Below are positions 45,269-54,198 of a stretch of DNA of 64,000 bases, in pieces. A model generated the notes under the pieces. The model had not been told where the DNA came from and did no database searches. It saw only the letters and a list, made by a program, of their open reading frames with translations. Every line of letters starts with the position of its first letter. Positions within the stretch are counted from its first letter, which is position 1. The DNA lies in assembly GCA_022826665.1 (NCBI GenBank), contig JAJDUK010000024.1, forward strand, positions 191,844 through 255,843, written 5' to 3'. The translations under genes were made by a program, and so were the position numbers. Source of the stretch: Alphaproteobacteria bacterium. GTDB taxonomy: Bacteria > Pseudomonadota > Alphaproteobacteria > UBA828.

Positions 45269-46444
45269 ATGCGTTGCAGCGACTCTAGGATCCTCACTAC
45301 GCACGCCGGCAGCCTGGCGCGCAACCCGGAGCTCAGCGCGCTGCTGATCCGACAGGACCACGGCAAGCCGGTCGACCCTTTGGAGCTCGACGCCGCGATC
45401 CGCGCGCGCACCCGGCACGTCGTCGCGCGCCAGCTCGAGAGCGGCATCGACATCGGCGGGGACGGCGAGCAGGCCCGCGCCGGCTATTCGACCTATCCGG
45501 CCCAGCGCATGAGCGGCTTCGGCGGGAGCTCCAGCCGCAACGACCTGCTGGACTTCGAGAGGTTCCCCCTCTACGCCGAGGCCTACCACGAGGCCTTTCG
45601 CACCAACCCGAAGGAACGCACGCGCATCGTCAACGCGCCGCAAGCGATCGCGGAGCTGAGCTACGATCCCGACTGCGCCGGCGTGCGCGCGGAGTGCGAT
45701 GCCTTCGACGACGCGCTCGCCCGGCAGGAGACGCGCTTCGCCGAGACCTTCGTGACCGCGGCGTCGCCCGGCTGCGTGCTGACCATCATGCACAACGCGC
45801 ACTACGCGTCGGACCGCGAGTACCTCTTCGCGCTCGCGCGGGAGTTGAAGACGGAATACGAGTTCATCGTCTCGCGCGGCCACGTGCTCCAGATCGACGC
45901 GCCGGACCTCGCCATGGAGCGCTACCTCTATTTCCGCGATGCGCCGGATGCGGCCTTCCTCTCCAGCGTGGAAGACCACATCGAGGCGCTCAACATGGCG
46001 CTGGCCGATGTGCCGCGCGAGCGGGTTCGACTGCACGTGTGCTGGGGCACCTGGGACGGGCCGCATGCCGACGACACGCCGCTCGCCCCGCTCCTGCCCC
46101 GTCTTTACAAAGCCAAGGTGGGCGCGCTCAACATCCCCTTTGCCAATCCCGGCCATCAGCACGAGTACGAGACGGTGCGCAGGAACCCGCCGCCCGACTC
46201 GATGGTGCTGATCCCCGGCGTGATCGACAACATGACCAAGCACCTTGAGCACCCGGAAGTGGTGGCCGAGCGCATCCAGCGTGCGGTGGACGCGGTGGGG
46301 GAGCGCGAACGCGTGATCGCCGGCGTGGACTGCGGCTTCGCCGTCTTCACCGACAACGCGATGATGACCGAGGACATCTGCTGGGCGAAGTTCCGCGCGC
46401 TGCGCGCCGGTGCGGACCTAGCTAGCAGCCGGCTGTGGGGTTAG
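45269..46444 (+). CDS. cobalamin-independent methionine synthase (MetE) C-terminal-domain-like protein
   Basis: A 391-aa protein with the UROD/MetE-like barrel. LTTHAGSLAR at the N-terminus and the zinc set H256/C258 (RLHVCWGTW) plus C355 (GVDCGFAV) match the catalytic half of MetE. It lacks the N-terminal MetE domain, as do archaeal-type MetE and epoxyalkane:coenzyme M transferase-like proteins. The job is probably alkyl transfer to a thiol, with donor and acceptor unknown. CGGGAGGG before the ATG at 45269 decides the start, although the frame is open back to 45143, through the boundary of the AT-rich island. Confidence 0.88.
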   Translation: MRCSDSRILTTHAGSLARNPELSALLIRQDHGKPVDPLELDAAIRARTRHVVARQLESGIDIGGDGEQARAGYSTYPAQRMSGFGGSSSRNDLLDFERFPLYAEAYHEAFRTNPKERTRIVNAPQAIAELSYDPDCAGVRAECDAFDDALARQETRFAETFVTAASPGCVLTIMHNAHYASDREYLFALARELKTEYEFIVSRGHVLQIDAPDLAMERYLYFRDAPDAAFLSSVEDHIEALNMALADVPRERVRLHVCWGTWDGPHADDTPLAPLLPRLYKAKVGALNIPFANPGHQHEYETVRRNPPPDSMVLIPGVIDNMTKHLEHPEVVAERIQRAVDAVGERERVIAGVDCGFAVFTDNAMMTEDICWAKFRALRAGADLASSRLWG

Positions 46445-46469
46445 GGCGCGGCTCGGTCGGTTCCGCCCT

Positions 46470-47402
46470 CTATGGCCGGTCAACGGCCCCCTTCAAAGCG
46501 TCCTCGTGGCCGAGGCCGAGTATCCAGGCTTCTTCGGTCTGGATGAGGCGGCGTTCGTCGGCGGTGAGGCACGGGGCACCGCCGAAGAGCGGCACGAGCC
46601 CGCCCAGCGCATCCAGCCGGGCAAAGGCCTCCGCGTTCACGCGCACCTGGGCGCTGTCGAGGATTTCGTCCTCGCCCCTGCGCGCACGGACTTCCGCCCT
46701 GAGCAGCGAGGGATAGACCTCCGCGATCACCGCCGGCGCGTCGGACGTTTGCAAGCCGGTCTGGAAGGGCCAGATTGCCGCGTGGCCCGCGATGCGCGGG
46801 TCGGCGACCAGGTGCTTGAGCGCGGGCAGGCCCAGCAGCATCTGGGAGCCGACGGAGCCCGTATAGGCCAATTGCCAGACCGTCTTGGCGCCGGTGGCGC
46901 GGACGTCGCAGATGCGGCGCTCCGGCGGGTGCGCATTCTGCTCCGTGCGCTCGGATGCCCGCACCGGAATCGTCGGGTAATCCCAGGTGCCAGGACGGCC
47001 CCAGAACGGGCCCACACCCGGATAGGCCGTATTGATGGCGGCCGCCACGCCGTAGCGATTGTTGGCGTTGTCAGGTGCGTCCTTGATTTGCGCGGCGATC
47101 CAGTCCCACAGCGCGATGGCGGACGCTTTGCCGGTCAGATGTTTGGCAACACCCGCCGGATAGCCGAAAGGAAAGTCGAATCCGAGCAGAACCCGCCGGC
47201 CAGCATTCAGCTCGCCGGCGATCAGGCGAGTCAAGCTCTCAAGCGCCTCATGGCGGGTGCGGACGTATTCCGGCTCCGCCACTTCGATACCATCGCCAAT
47301 ACGAGCAACGGCCCACCAGATCGAGTCCCGGCTCTTCCGTTTGGGACTCGGCTCCGACCGCGCCGACCAGTCGACGACAATGTGGGTATGGAAGAGAGGC
47401 AT
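46470..47402 (-). CDS. conserved protein of unknown function
   Basis: A 310-aa soluble protein. It starts MPLFHTHIVVDWSARSEP, with a strand-Asp-Ser-Ala motif like the first strand of an RNase H/actin-like fold. It continues with RVLLGFDFPFGYPAGVA, NNRYGVAAAIN, GPFWGRPGTW, YTGSVGSQMLLGLPALKHL and VIAEVYPSLL. The repeated aspartate/strand pattern (VVDWSA, GFDFPF, EVYPSL) would suit a nucleotide-binding or metal-dependent nuclease-like protein such as DUF429 members. I do not recognise it firmly and propose no reaction. It is divergent from the 5'-nucleotidase gene and converges with the MetE-like gene. Confidence 0.72.
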   Translation of the reverse strand: MPLFHTHIVVDWSARSEPSPKRKSRDSIWWAVARIGDGIEVAEPEYVRTRHEALESLTRLIAGELNAGRRVLLGFDFPFGYPAGVAKHLTGKASAIALWDWIAAQIKDAPDNANNRYGVAAAINTAYPGVGPFWGRPGTWDYPTIPVRASERTEQNAHPPERRICDVRATGAKTVWQLAYTGSVGSQMLLGLPALKHLVADPRIAGHAAIWPFQTGLQTSDAPAVIAEVYPSLLRAEVRARRGEDEILDSAQVRVNAEAFARLDALGGLVPLFGGAPCLTADERRLIQTEEAWILGLGHEDALKGAVDRP

Positions 47403-47500
47403 TCCGGTTTCGCACGCGATGGCTGAATGGGCAGCGTGACAGGGGCAAGCCGGTGCGTCACCCTTGGCGGCCGCCACTGGCGAAACATCGAGACCGAGCC

Positions 47501-49051
47501 ATGCGAACGATCCGCCGCCTGAGACACGTCGCGATGGCCGTCGCGGCCGTCTTCGTGGGCGCGATTGCGCTTGCCGCACTGGCCCCGCCGGGCTTGGCAG
47601 CACCGCTCCGGCTCACGCTCGTTCACGTCAACGACTGGGACCAGATGGCGGGGATCGGCGGTGCAGGCGGCGCCGCGAAGATTGCAACCGTGGTCGCCGA
47701 AGAACGCGCGCGAGCGGAGGTCGAGGGCGGCCTCGCGGTGGTGACCTTCGGCGGCGACATGATCTCGCCCTCCGTGCTCTCCGGGATCGACAAGGGCGCG
47801 CACATGATCGACCTCGCCAATGCCGTCGGCTTCGACGTGGCGGTGCTCGGCAACCACGAGTTCGACTTCGGCCCGGATGTCCTGGAGCAGCGGCTCGCGG
47901 AATCGGAAACCATCTGGCTCGCGAGCAACGTAGCGATCGCGGGCGGTGCCTTCCCCGGCACCAGGGCCACGACGGTGGTGGAGAGGGACGGCTACCGCGT
48001 CGGCTTTCTCGGCCTGGTCACGACGGAAACACCCGTGATCTCAAGCCCCGGTCCCGACGTCGCCTTCGCACCGGTGGCGCAAGCGGGCGCCGCGGATGCC
48101 GAGAGGTTGAGGGCGGAGGGCGCCGACATCGTGGTCGCGCTGACTCATCAGGGGCTCGGCACGGACCTGGAGCTGCTACGCCAAGTCAAGGGAATCGACG
48201 TGGTGCTCGGCGGCCACGATCATCTCCTCCTCGCCCACCATGACGGCCGCCGGGCGGTGATGAAGGCGGGTTCCCAAGGACGCCACGTGGGCGTGCTGAC
48301 GCTCACGATCAATCGCGTCGAGGGGCGCGGCGGAGTACCCAAGGTGATCTGGACCCCGGAGTTCCGCCTCCGCTCGACTGCTGGCACCGAAGGCGACGCC
48401 GCCATCGCCGCCAAGGTTCGCGACTATCAGGCGCGCCTCGACGAGACCCTGGACGTGGTGATCGGCGAGACCGCGGTGGAGCTCAGCACCCGCGGGTTCC
48501 AGCACGGATCGGCCGAGACCGCCTTCGGCAATCTGCTGGCAGACGCCATGCGCGAGGCGACCGGCGCCGACATCGCGCTCACCAACGGTGGCGGCATTCG
48601 CGGCGACACGGACTATCCGCCCGGCACCAAGCTCACCCGCAAGATGGTGCTGACCGAGCTTCCCTTCGGGAACAAGACCGTGGTGCTTCGCCTGACCGGC
48701 GCCCAGGTGCAGGAGGCACTGGAGAACGGCGTAAGCCGGGCCGAGAACCCCTCGGGCCGGTTTCCGCAGGTCTCTGGCCTTGCCTTCACCTTCGATGCGC
48801 GCCGGCCGCCGGGCGAACGGGTGACGAGCGTCACGGTGGGCGGCGCGCCGCTGGAGGACGGCAAGGCCTACACGCTTGCAACCAACAGCTTCCTCGCGAA
48901 TGGCGGCGACGACTACCGCGTGTTCAGGGCCGGCGAGATGCTGGTCGACCCGGCGTCCGGCAGTCTGATGGCCGGTCAACTGATTGACCACGTCATCGCG
49001 GCCGGCAGTGTCGCGCCGAAGATCGAAGGGCGGATTACCCGCGAGGACTGA
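47501..49051 (+). CDS. periplasmic 5'-nucleotidase / UDP-sugar hydrolase family protein
   Basis: A 516-aa metallophosphatase with a signal peptide (RRLRHVAMAVAAVFVGAIAL to LAA-PL). The N-terminal domain has VTFGGDMISPSVLSG, VLGNHEFDFG, ALTHQG and VLGGHDHLLL. The C-terminal 5'-nucleotidase domain has FGNLLADAMREATGADIALT, GGGIRGD and SFLANGGDDYRVF. The first motif, usually Asp-x-His, is Asp-x-Asp here (D45-W-D47 in VHVNDWDQM), an unusual metal site. With the following periplasmic nucleosidase it could dismantle external nucleotides for carbon or phosphate. Confidence 0.9.
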   Translation: MRTIRRLRHVAMAVAAVFVGAIALAALAPPGLAAPLRLTLVHVNDWDQMAGIGGAGGAAKIATVVAEERARAEVEGGLAVVTFGGDMISPSVLSGIDKGAHMIDLANAVGFDVAVLGNHEFDFGPDVLEQRLAESETIWLASNVAIAGGAFPGTRATTVVERDGYRVGFLGLVTTETPVISSPGPDVAFAPVAQAGAADAERLRAEGADIVVALTHQGLGTDLELLRQVKGIDVVLGGHDHLLLAHHDGRRAVMKAGSQGRHVGVLTLTINRVEGRGGVPKVIWTPEFRLRSTAGTEGDAAIAAKVRDYQARLDETLDVVIGETAVELSTRGFQHGSAETAFGNLLADAMREATGADIALTNGGGIRGDTDYPPGTKLTRKMVLTELPFGNKTVVLRLTGAQVQEALENGVSRAENPSGRFPQVSGLAFTFDARRPPGERVTSVTVGGAPLEDGKAYTLATNSFLANGGDDYRVFRAGEMLVDPASGSLMAGQLIDHVIAAGSVAPKIEGRITRED

Positions 49052-49157
49052 CGCATATCACGGCAGGCACGGGGGGATTGCGAACCGGCGGGCTTCGCAC
49101 CACGCTCGTGCCGCCCAACCTCCCGAACGGCAACCCTCCAACGAGGAGCACGCGACG

Positions 49158-50114
49158 ATGACACTTCTTAGGTACATGCCCCGCGCGGTACGCGCCTCGA
49201 TCGCCGGCCTCGCCATGGCGCTCTCGCTCGCAGCCGTCTCGACCGCGCCGGCAGACGCGCACGGCATCCGCGACGAGACCCCGCGCATTGCCGTGGTCTC
49301 CGCCTTCGCGCCGGAGCTCACGATCCTGCAAGCGGAGCTGGAGGGCGCGTCGACGCAGTCGGTCAACGGAGTCGCCTTTACCACCGGCACCCTGGAGGGG
49401 CGCGACGTGGTGCTCTTCCTGAGCGGGATCAGCGTGGTCAACGCGGCCATGACGGTGCAGCTGGCCCTCGATCACTTCGCCATCGACCGCATCGTGTTCT
49501 CGGGCATCGCCGGCGGCGTGGACCCCGGCCTGAACATCGGCGACGTCGTGATCGCGGACCGCTGGGGGCAGTACCTGGAGATGCTCTTCGCCCGCGAGGT
49601 GGACGGCGGCTGGATGACGATGCCCTTCTTCGAGTACCCCTACGCGAACTTCGGCATGATGTTCCCGCGCTCGGTCACCGTGCTCCGCCCCGGTGCCGAG
49701 GCGCCGGAGACCCGCTTCTGGTTCCCGGTGGATGAGACATTGCTCGCCAGCGCCGGCAGCGCGGCAAGCGACGTGACACTCGCCCGCTGCACGGCGGAGG
49801 ACCGCTGCCTGGATCAGGCGCCCCGGATCGTCGGCGGCGGCTCCGGGGTCTCGGGCGGCGCCTTCATCGACAACGCGGCCTTCCGCACCTGGGCCTTCGA
49901 GACCTTCGGCGCGCGCGTGCTGGACATGGAGAGCGCCCCCGTCGCCCACGTCGCCTACGCCAACGACGTGCCCTTCATCGCCGTCCGCAGCCTCGCGGAC
50001 CTCGCCGGCGGCGGCGAAGGCGCAAACCAGATGGAGGTTTTTCTGGGCCTCGCGGCTGGCAATGCGGCGGCGGTGGTCAAGGCGCTGCTGCGGGCGATGC
50101 CGGGCGAGAACTGA
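49158..50114 (+). CDS. exported nucleosidase, MTA/SAH nucleosidase (PNP_UDP) family
   Basis: A 318-aa protein of the purine nucleoside phosphorylase/MTAN fold with a signal peptide (RAVRASIAGLAMALSLAAVS to ADA-HG). The core shows RIAVVSAFAPELTILQAELE, VLFLSGISVVNAAMTVQLAL, IVFSGIAGGVDPGLNIGDVV, and VLDMESAPVAHVAYANDVPF with the base-binding Glu-Ser. The catalytic aspartate region is RSLADLAGGG, where canonical MTAN has S-D; the Asp is retained. Location is unusual, as most members are cytoplasmic. It follows the 5'-nucleotidase by 106 bases with ACGAGGAGCACG before the ATG. Confidence 0.87.
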   Translation: MTLLRYMPRAVRASIAGLAMALSLAAVSTAPADAHGIRDETPRIAVVSAFAPELTILQAELEGASTQSVNGVAFTTGTLEGRDVVLFLSGISVVNAAMTVQLALDHFAIDRIVFSGIAGGVDPGLNIGDVVIADRWGQYLEMLFAREVDGGWMTMPFFEYPYANFGMMFPRSVTVLRPGAEAPETRFWFPVDETLLASAGSAASDVTLARCTAEDRCLDQAPRIVGGGSGVSGGAFIDNAAFRTWAFETFGARVLDMESAPVAHVAYANDVPFIAVRSLADLAGGGEGANQMEVFLGLAAGNAAAVVKALLRAMPGEN

Positions 50115-50146
50115 CCGTGCCAGTGCTTGTGCCGCCCCTCCCCCGC

Positions 50147-50776
50147 TCAGGTGACGAACGGAATCAGCACCATGATGCCGAGGGTGAGGACGGCGAGCCC
50201 GATCGCGGCAACCGCGCCGTAGCGGTGCTCGAGGATGCGCCGGGCCTTGGGTCCCAGATACCAGAGTATCGCCGCCTCGACGTAGAAGCGCATGCCGCGG
50301 GCGACGAGCGATGCCGCGATGAAGGCGCCCACGTTGAGATTGGCGGCGCCGCTCGCGACGGCCACTAGCTTGTAGGGCAGCGGCGTCAGCGCACCGGCGG
50401 CGACGAACCAGGCGCCCCACTTGTCCCTGTACTCGTAGAAGGTCTCCAGGTCGCTGGCGTGGCCGGAGATTGCGAGAAGAGGCTCGCCCAGCCAGTCGTA
50501 GAGAAAGTAGCCGATCAGGTAGCCGGTGAGGCCGCCGCCGACCGACGAGACCGTAGCGATGCCGGCGAAGAGCCACGCCTTGGCGCGCTTCGCCAGCACC
50601 ATGGGGATGAGCAGCAGGTCCGGCGGCACCGGCAGGAACAGGCTCTGCAGGTAGCAGAGGCCCGCCAGTACCCAGATGGCGCGGCGCGTCCCGGCGCTTT
50701 CGATCGCCCAGTCGTAGAGCCGGCGGAGGAGATGGCGCTGCCCTCTCGCCGCAGGCGTGGCGCTGTCGTCGGTCAT
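50147..50776 (-). CDS. YqaA/DedA-like (VTT-domain) membrane protein
   Basis: A 209-aa inner-membrane protein with about four to five hydrophobic segments. FLPVPPDLLLIPMVLAKRAKA is the conserved Pro-rich re-entrant part of the VTT/SNARE-associated family. GYLIGYFLYDWLGEP and FVAAGALTPLPYKLVAVASG with its arginine-containing helix SLVARGMRFY follow. DedA-superfamily proteins move lipids across membranes and affect proton homeostasis. This one is of the short YqaA type. It converges with the nucleosidase gene. Confidence 0.88.
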   Translation of the reverse strand: MTDDSATPAARGQRHLLRRLYDWAIESAGTRRAIWVLAGLCYLQSLFLPVPPDLLLIPMVLAKRAKAWLFAGIATVSSVGGGLTGYLIGYFLYDWLGEPLLAISGHASDLETFYEYRDKWGAWFVAAGALTPLPYKLVAVASGAANLNVGAFIAASLVARGMRFYVEAAILWYLGPKARRILEHRYGAVAAIGLAVLTLGIMVLIPFVT

Positions 50777-50835
50777 GTCGGATACGTGTGAACGGCCCAG
50801 GAGCTGCGGCCCGCGCGGGTGGTGGGAGCCGGAGT

Positions 50836-52143
50836 CTACCCCCTAAAGAGCTTGCGGTCTTTGCGCTTGTTCCACGCCACCGCGAGCGGCAGGAACCAGG
50901 GGCGGCCGGTGTAGAACGGCCAGGTCGGGAAGGGCCGGCCGTCGAAGGGGCTCGCGGCCTCGGGGTCGCCCAGCACCCGGAGCGCGGTCTTGTGGCCAAG
51001 GTAGGTGCCCATGGGCACGCCGGAGCCGCACCAGCCCATGGCGTACTCGACACCGTCGTGGCTCCCGGTGTGGGGCATCATGTCGAAGGTGAAGGCGGTC
51101 TTGCCGGTCCAGCAATGGCTGATCTTCACGCCTTCCAGTGAAGGGACAACTTGCACCATGGCATCGCGGAGGATGCGGGCCTTCTGCGTGAGGTCGGCGG
51201 GCGGCTCGGCACTGAGCCCGCCGAAGAGGATGCGCGTGCTGTCCTCGTTGGGCCTGATCCAGCAGGGGGAATAGCGGTGCTCGACCATCGGCTTGCCGCC
51301 GGGCGCGATGTGCTCGACACGATCTTCGGGCAGGGGCTCGGTCGCGATCATGAAGGCGTCGACCGGTACCACACGGCGGCGCAGCCATTGGGCCGCCTTG
51401 GGCGTATAGCCGTTGGTCGCCACGATCACGTGACCGGCCTTCACTTCGCCGCGCGGCGTCGATACGCGGAAGCCGCTGTCTGAGCGCTCGATCGCCTGCA
51501 CCGGACAGTGGCCGATGATGCGTGCACCGTCTCGCGCGGCCCGCTCCAGCAGGCCCGCGTGGTAGAGGCCCGCGTGGATCGTGCCGTTGCCGCGCAGGAT
51601 CTGGCCGCCGTGGTAATGCCCCTTGCGGTAGGCCGGCGGTGCCTGGGCCGGCTCCACCATCTCCGCGTCCACCGGCACGCCGTCCTCCCGCATCATGGCG
51701 AGGTCGCGCGCGAGGCCGTCGAACACGCGCTTGGAGGGCGCCGCGATGAAGCGCCCGGTGTTGCGGTAGAAGCAGGCAATCTGCTCGCGCTCGATCAGGA
51801 AGGCCGCGTAGTCGTGGGCGGCGATCGCCGCGCGGCAGACCTCTGCGGCCCGCTCGCGCCCGAGCTTGGGCACCATGTCGCCGTACTTGTGCCAGACCTG
51901 GCGGCCCAGATAGCCGGCGTTGCGGGTGCTGGCGCCGTGGCCTGCGGCCTCGGCATCGAGGACCACCGCGTCCGTGCCCCGGCGCGCGAGCGTGAGCGCT
52001 GCGGAAAGCCCCACGTTGCCCGCCCCCACGATCACGACTTCGGCCTCCTTGGGCGGCGCCTCGTCGGTGATATCCGGCCGCGGTGCTAGGTCCCACCAAT
52101 AGGGCGTGGCCTTGAAATCCACCGTCAGCACGTCCCGCGCCAT
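50836..52143 (-). CDS. FAD-dependent oxidoreductase (DAO family)
   Basis: A 435-aa D-amino-acid-oxidase-like flavoprotein. The dinucleotide motif is VVIVGAGNVGLSAALTLARR, followed by VVLDAEAAGHGASTRNAGYL, RVSTPRGEVKAGHVIVATNG, and near the C-terminus YAMGWCGSGVPMGTYLG. The pattern with a GASTRNAG segment is found in gamma-glutamylputrescine oxidase (PuuB) and related amine oxidases, which would fit the GS-like and aldehyde dehydrogenase genes 45 kb away only loosely. The ATG at 52143 is supported by GGAGG five bases upstream; a start at 52158 is less likely. Confidence 0.92.
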   Translation of the reverse strand: MARDVLTVDFKATPYWWDLAPRPDITDEAPPKEAEVVIVGAGNVGLSAALTLARRGTDAVVLDAEAAGHGASTRNAGYLGRQVWHKYGDMVPKLGRERAAEVCRAAIAAHDYAAFLIEREQIACFYRNTGRFIAAPSKRVFDGLARDLAMMREDGVPVDAEMVEPAQAPPAYRKGHYHGGQILRGNGTIHAGLYHAGLLERAARDGARIIGHCPVQAIERSDSGFRVSTPRGEVKAGHVIVATNGYTPKAAQWLRRRVVPVDAFMIATEPLPEDRVEHIAPGGKPMVEHRYSPCWIRPNEDSTRILFGGLSAEPPADLTQKARILRDAMVQVVPSLEGVKISHCWTGKTAFTFDMMPHTGSHDGVEYAMGWCGSGVPMGTYLGHKTALRVLGDPEAASPFDGRPFPTWPFYTGRPWFLPLAVAWNKRKDRKLFRG

Positions 52144-52158
52144 GGCGCCCTCCGGCAC

Positions 52159-52556
52159 TATCCAGGCCGCAAACTACGGCCTAAAGGGCCCAAGAGTATG
52201 CCGGAGCATGGCCGAGGGCTATGGACTATACGACCGGACTCAATCGCGCATCCACGCCGACTCGTTAGAGAACCAACTCCCCAATTGCGGCTGCACGCTG
52301 CCTCCTAAGGTCCAAGGCATGAATACCGGGACGCGCTTGAAGCGCAGCTATTTCATACCGCATCGCGCTCTAACACGCGCACCGTCATGACGACCGAAGT
52401 GAATCGTGACGCGGCTTCACCTCTCAATAGACTCAGAGCAACCAACCCAGAAGCACTCTCGCGCATTACTCACATATGTGCGCTGGACTTCGTGCTGCTT
52501 CAACCTCAACAACCTGCGCCTGTTTCTGGACCAGTAGCTGGAACACCACGCGGCAC
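52159..52556. other. 398-bp intergenic region at border of foreign segment
   Basis: GC content falls through this stretch toward the AT-richer gene at 52557. I see no convincing gene (a frame at 52387-52629 overlaps the next gene's end and has no ribosome site), no tRNA and no flanking direct repeat that would mark an integration site. A short hairpin, GCGCTT-G-AAGCGC, occurs near 52334. Confidence 0.4.
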
Positions 52557-54086
52557 CTATTCCAACCCAAACGCTTTAACTGACCCTGTTTCCAGATATC
52601 TCTTCGAATGCTCCTTCTGCCAACTGTAACGATACAACTTAGACTTCACTGCATCCAGTGATAGAAATTCTCTCAACCGACTTTTTGCTTTCTTCTTAAT
52701 GTCTATTTTTGCTCTCTTCCCCATTTTCGGCTTGTTAAAGTTTCGTTCTGCAGCTTCCGCTAGTGCCCAGCCCTCCCCATATATTGTCTTTGCAATTTCT
52801 TGCTTACCGACTTGATAGGCGTACCTGTTCGTTAGTGTGACGAGAATATCCCGAGCCTTTATCATTTCCTTAATCGCCTCGGTCGCCCCTGGCCCCTCCC
52901 AATCCAATTGCTCCGCCACCAGAATCGACACACCTCGATAGTAGTGAAAGTCTGCTAACACCGCCATGTATCTTTTTTTTGCTCTCACTCCACTAATTTT
53001 CGATCGCAGACCCTCAAGTCTCTGCCGTGTCTTCTCGCTCGGATGTCCCATTATGAACCGCCAGCCCGCTTCACTGATCGCGTCATCCTCGTCAATCGCC
53101 GCATTCAACATTTCTAACCAGACCATATCTAAATGCCGATCACTCATGAACATGTCGTTTCTGGGCAACGGGTCAGCTCTTGAAATGGCCCACATTGCAC
53201 CCAAGCGTTCCCAATATGAACCGCCTTTTTTTAGCACTAATTCATTCAAGACTTCGGGCTTCTGCCAGTGGTGATCTCTAAGAAAACGTCGCGCACTATG
53301 CCTAACTCGCGCATCAGCGGAACTTAATGACTGCCGCGCTGCACGAAAGTCCAATAATTGGTTGTCACTGACATTCTCGATTTCTTCCGCACGCGCCTGC
53401 CCTATTAGCCTCAAAGCTGTTGATCGTCCATTTGGGAAATCTACTACCGGTGAGCTCGAGTACAAGTGCACATCCTTAGTGGTACATCGGATTAGACGAT
53501 CGTTCATTGTAGGAATACTGATCAATGCTGTTTGCAGATTGAACTGCATCTCTCGATGGTAGCTGCTGTTTAGCCCAGCTTCCTCACGCTTTACTTTACA
53601 ATACACTGCGAACTCACTTTTTTTTCCATTTATTTTTTTCTCTCCTATGAACATGAACTTGATCATTTTTGGCACTTCGTCGCTTACCATATTGTTATAG
53701 ACCCAATGGACATCCTTCCTCCCTTGGGGCCCGATTCGGCTTACTCGCGAAAATAGGTGGCCGTGTTCGGTATCAACTTCCACTGTTTGGTCGACTTTGG
53801 TAAAGGCCCCACGAACGATCAACTCTGTTTGGTTATCCTGATGCACCTGCTTGCTCTCCACCAATGTGTAAATCCATCCTCCCGTTCCAACTAGCAACAT
53901 CAACACCACGACAGACCAAACAGACATATGCAGCCAGTCGTAGAGCCTTTCAGTCTTCGGATCGCTTACGTCTTTTTTGGCCCGCGAGATCATTCTTGGA
54001 ATTATGCGATGACCAAATAGAAGGAGCAACAATGCCACACCAATGGGTCCATAAGTTAGGCCAGTCTGGAGGACATCAATTTGCAT
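52557..54086 (-). CDS. two-TM protein of unknown function, low-GC, with helical-repeat-like region
   Basis: A 509-aa protein whose codon use is clearly more AT-rich than the neighbours'. Two transmembrane segments lie near residues 8-28 (GLTYGPIGVALLLLLFGHRI) and 53-76 (MSVWSVVVLMLLVGTGGWIY). About 110-230 forms a mixed alpha/beta region with YCKVKREEAG and CTTKDVHLYSSSPVVDF. About 235-380 looks like stacked helices of HEAT type (DARVRHSARRFLRDHHWQKP, AAIDEDDAISEAGWRFIMGH). A Lys/Arg-rich end (KRAKIDIKKKAKSRLREF) follows. No family was recognised. It lies 112 bases downstream of the hydrolase at 54199-55365 on the same strand; together they look like a transferred cassette. Confidence 0.75.
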   Translation of the reverse strand: MQIDVLQTGLTYGPIGVALLLLLFGHRIIPRMISRAKKDVSDPKTERLYDWLHMSVWSVVVLMLLVGTGGWIYTLVESKQVHQDNQTELIVRGAFTKVDQTVEVDTEHGHLFSRVSRIGPQGRKDVHWVYNNMVSDEVPKMIKFMFIGEKKINGKKSEFAVYCKVKREEAGLNSSYHREMQFNLQTALISIPTMNDRLIRCTTKDVHLYSSSPVVDFPNGRSTALRLIGQARAEEIENVSDNQLLDFRAARQSLSSADARVRHSARRFLRDHHWQKPEVLNELVLKKGGSYWERLGAMWAISRADPLPRNDMFMSDRHLDMVWLEMLNAAIDEDDAISEAGWRFIMGHPSEKTRQRLEGLRSKISGVRAKKRYMAVLADFHYYRGVSILVAEQLDWEGPGATEAIKEMIKARDILVTLTNRYAYQVGKQEIAKTIYGEGWALAEAAERNFNKPKMGKRAKIDIKKKAKSRLREFLSLDAVKSKLYRYSWQKEHSKRYLETGSVKAFGLE

Positions 54087-54198
54087 ACTTTCGCCCCTCT
54101 GTTGCTAACGTAAACCTAGTGTTGTCCGATCAGTTATTCTCCGAGTAGTGTCGTCCATTAAAAATTGGAATATTTCGAGTGGTGCTGTTTCGTTTCCT

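Noticed and set aside
52387-52629. An 80-codon plus-strand frame overlapping the end of the two-TM gene
   Set aside because: No ribosome site, and composition changes within the frame. It overlaps a better-supported gene.
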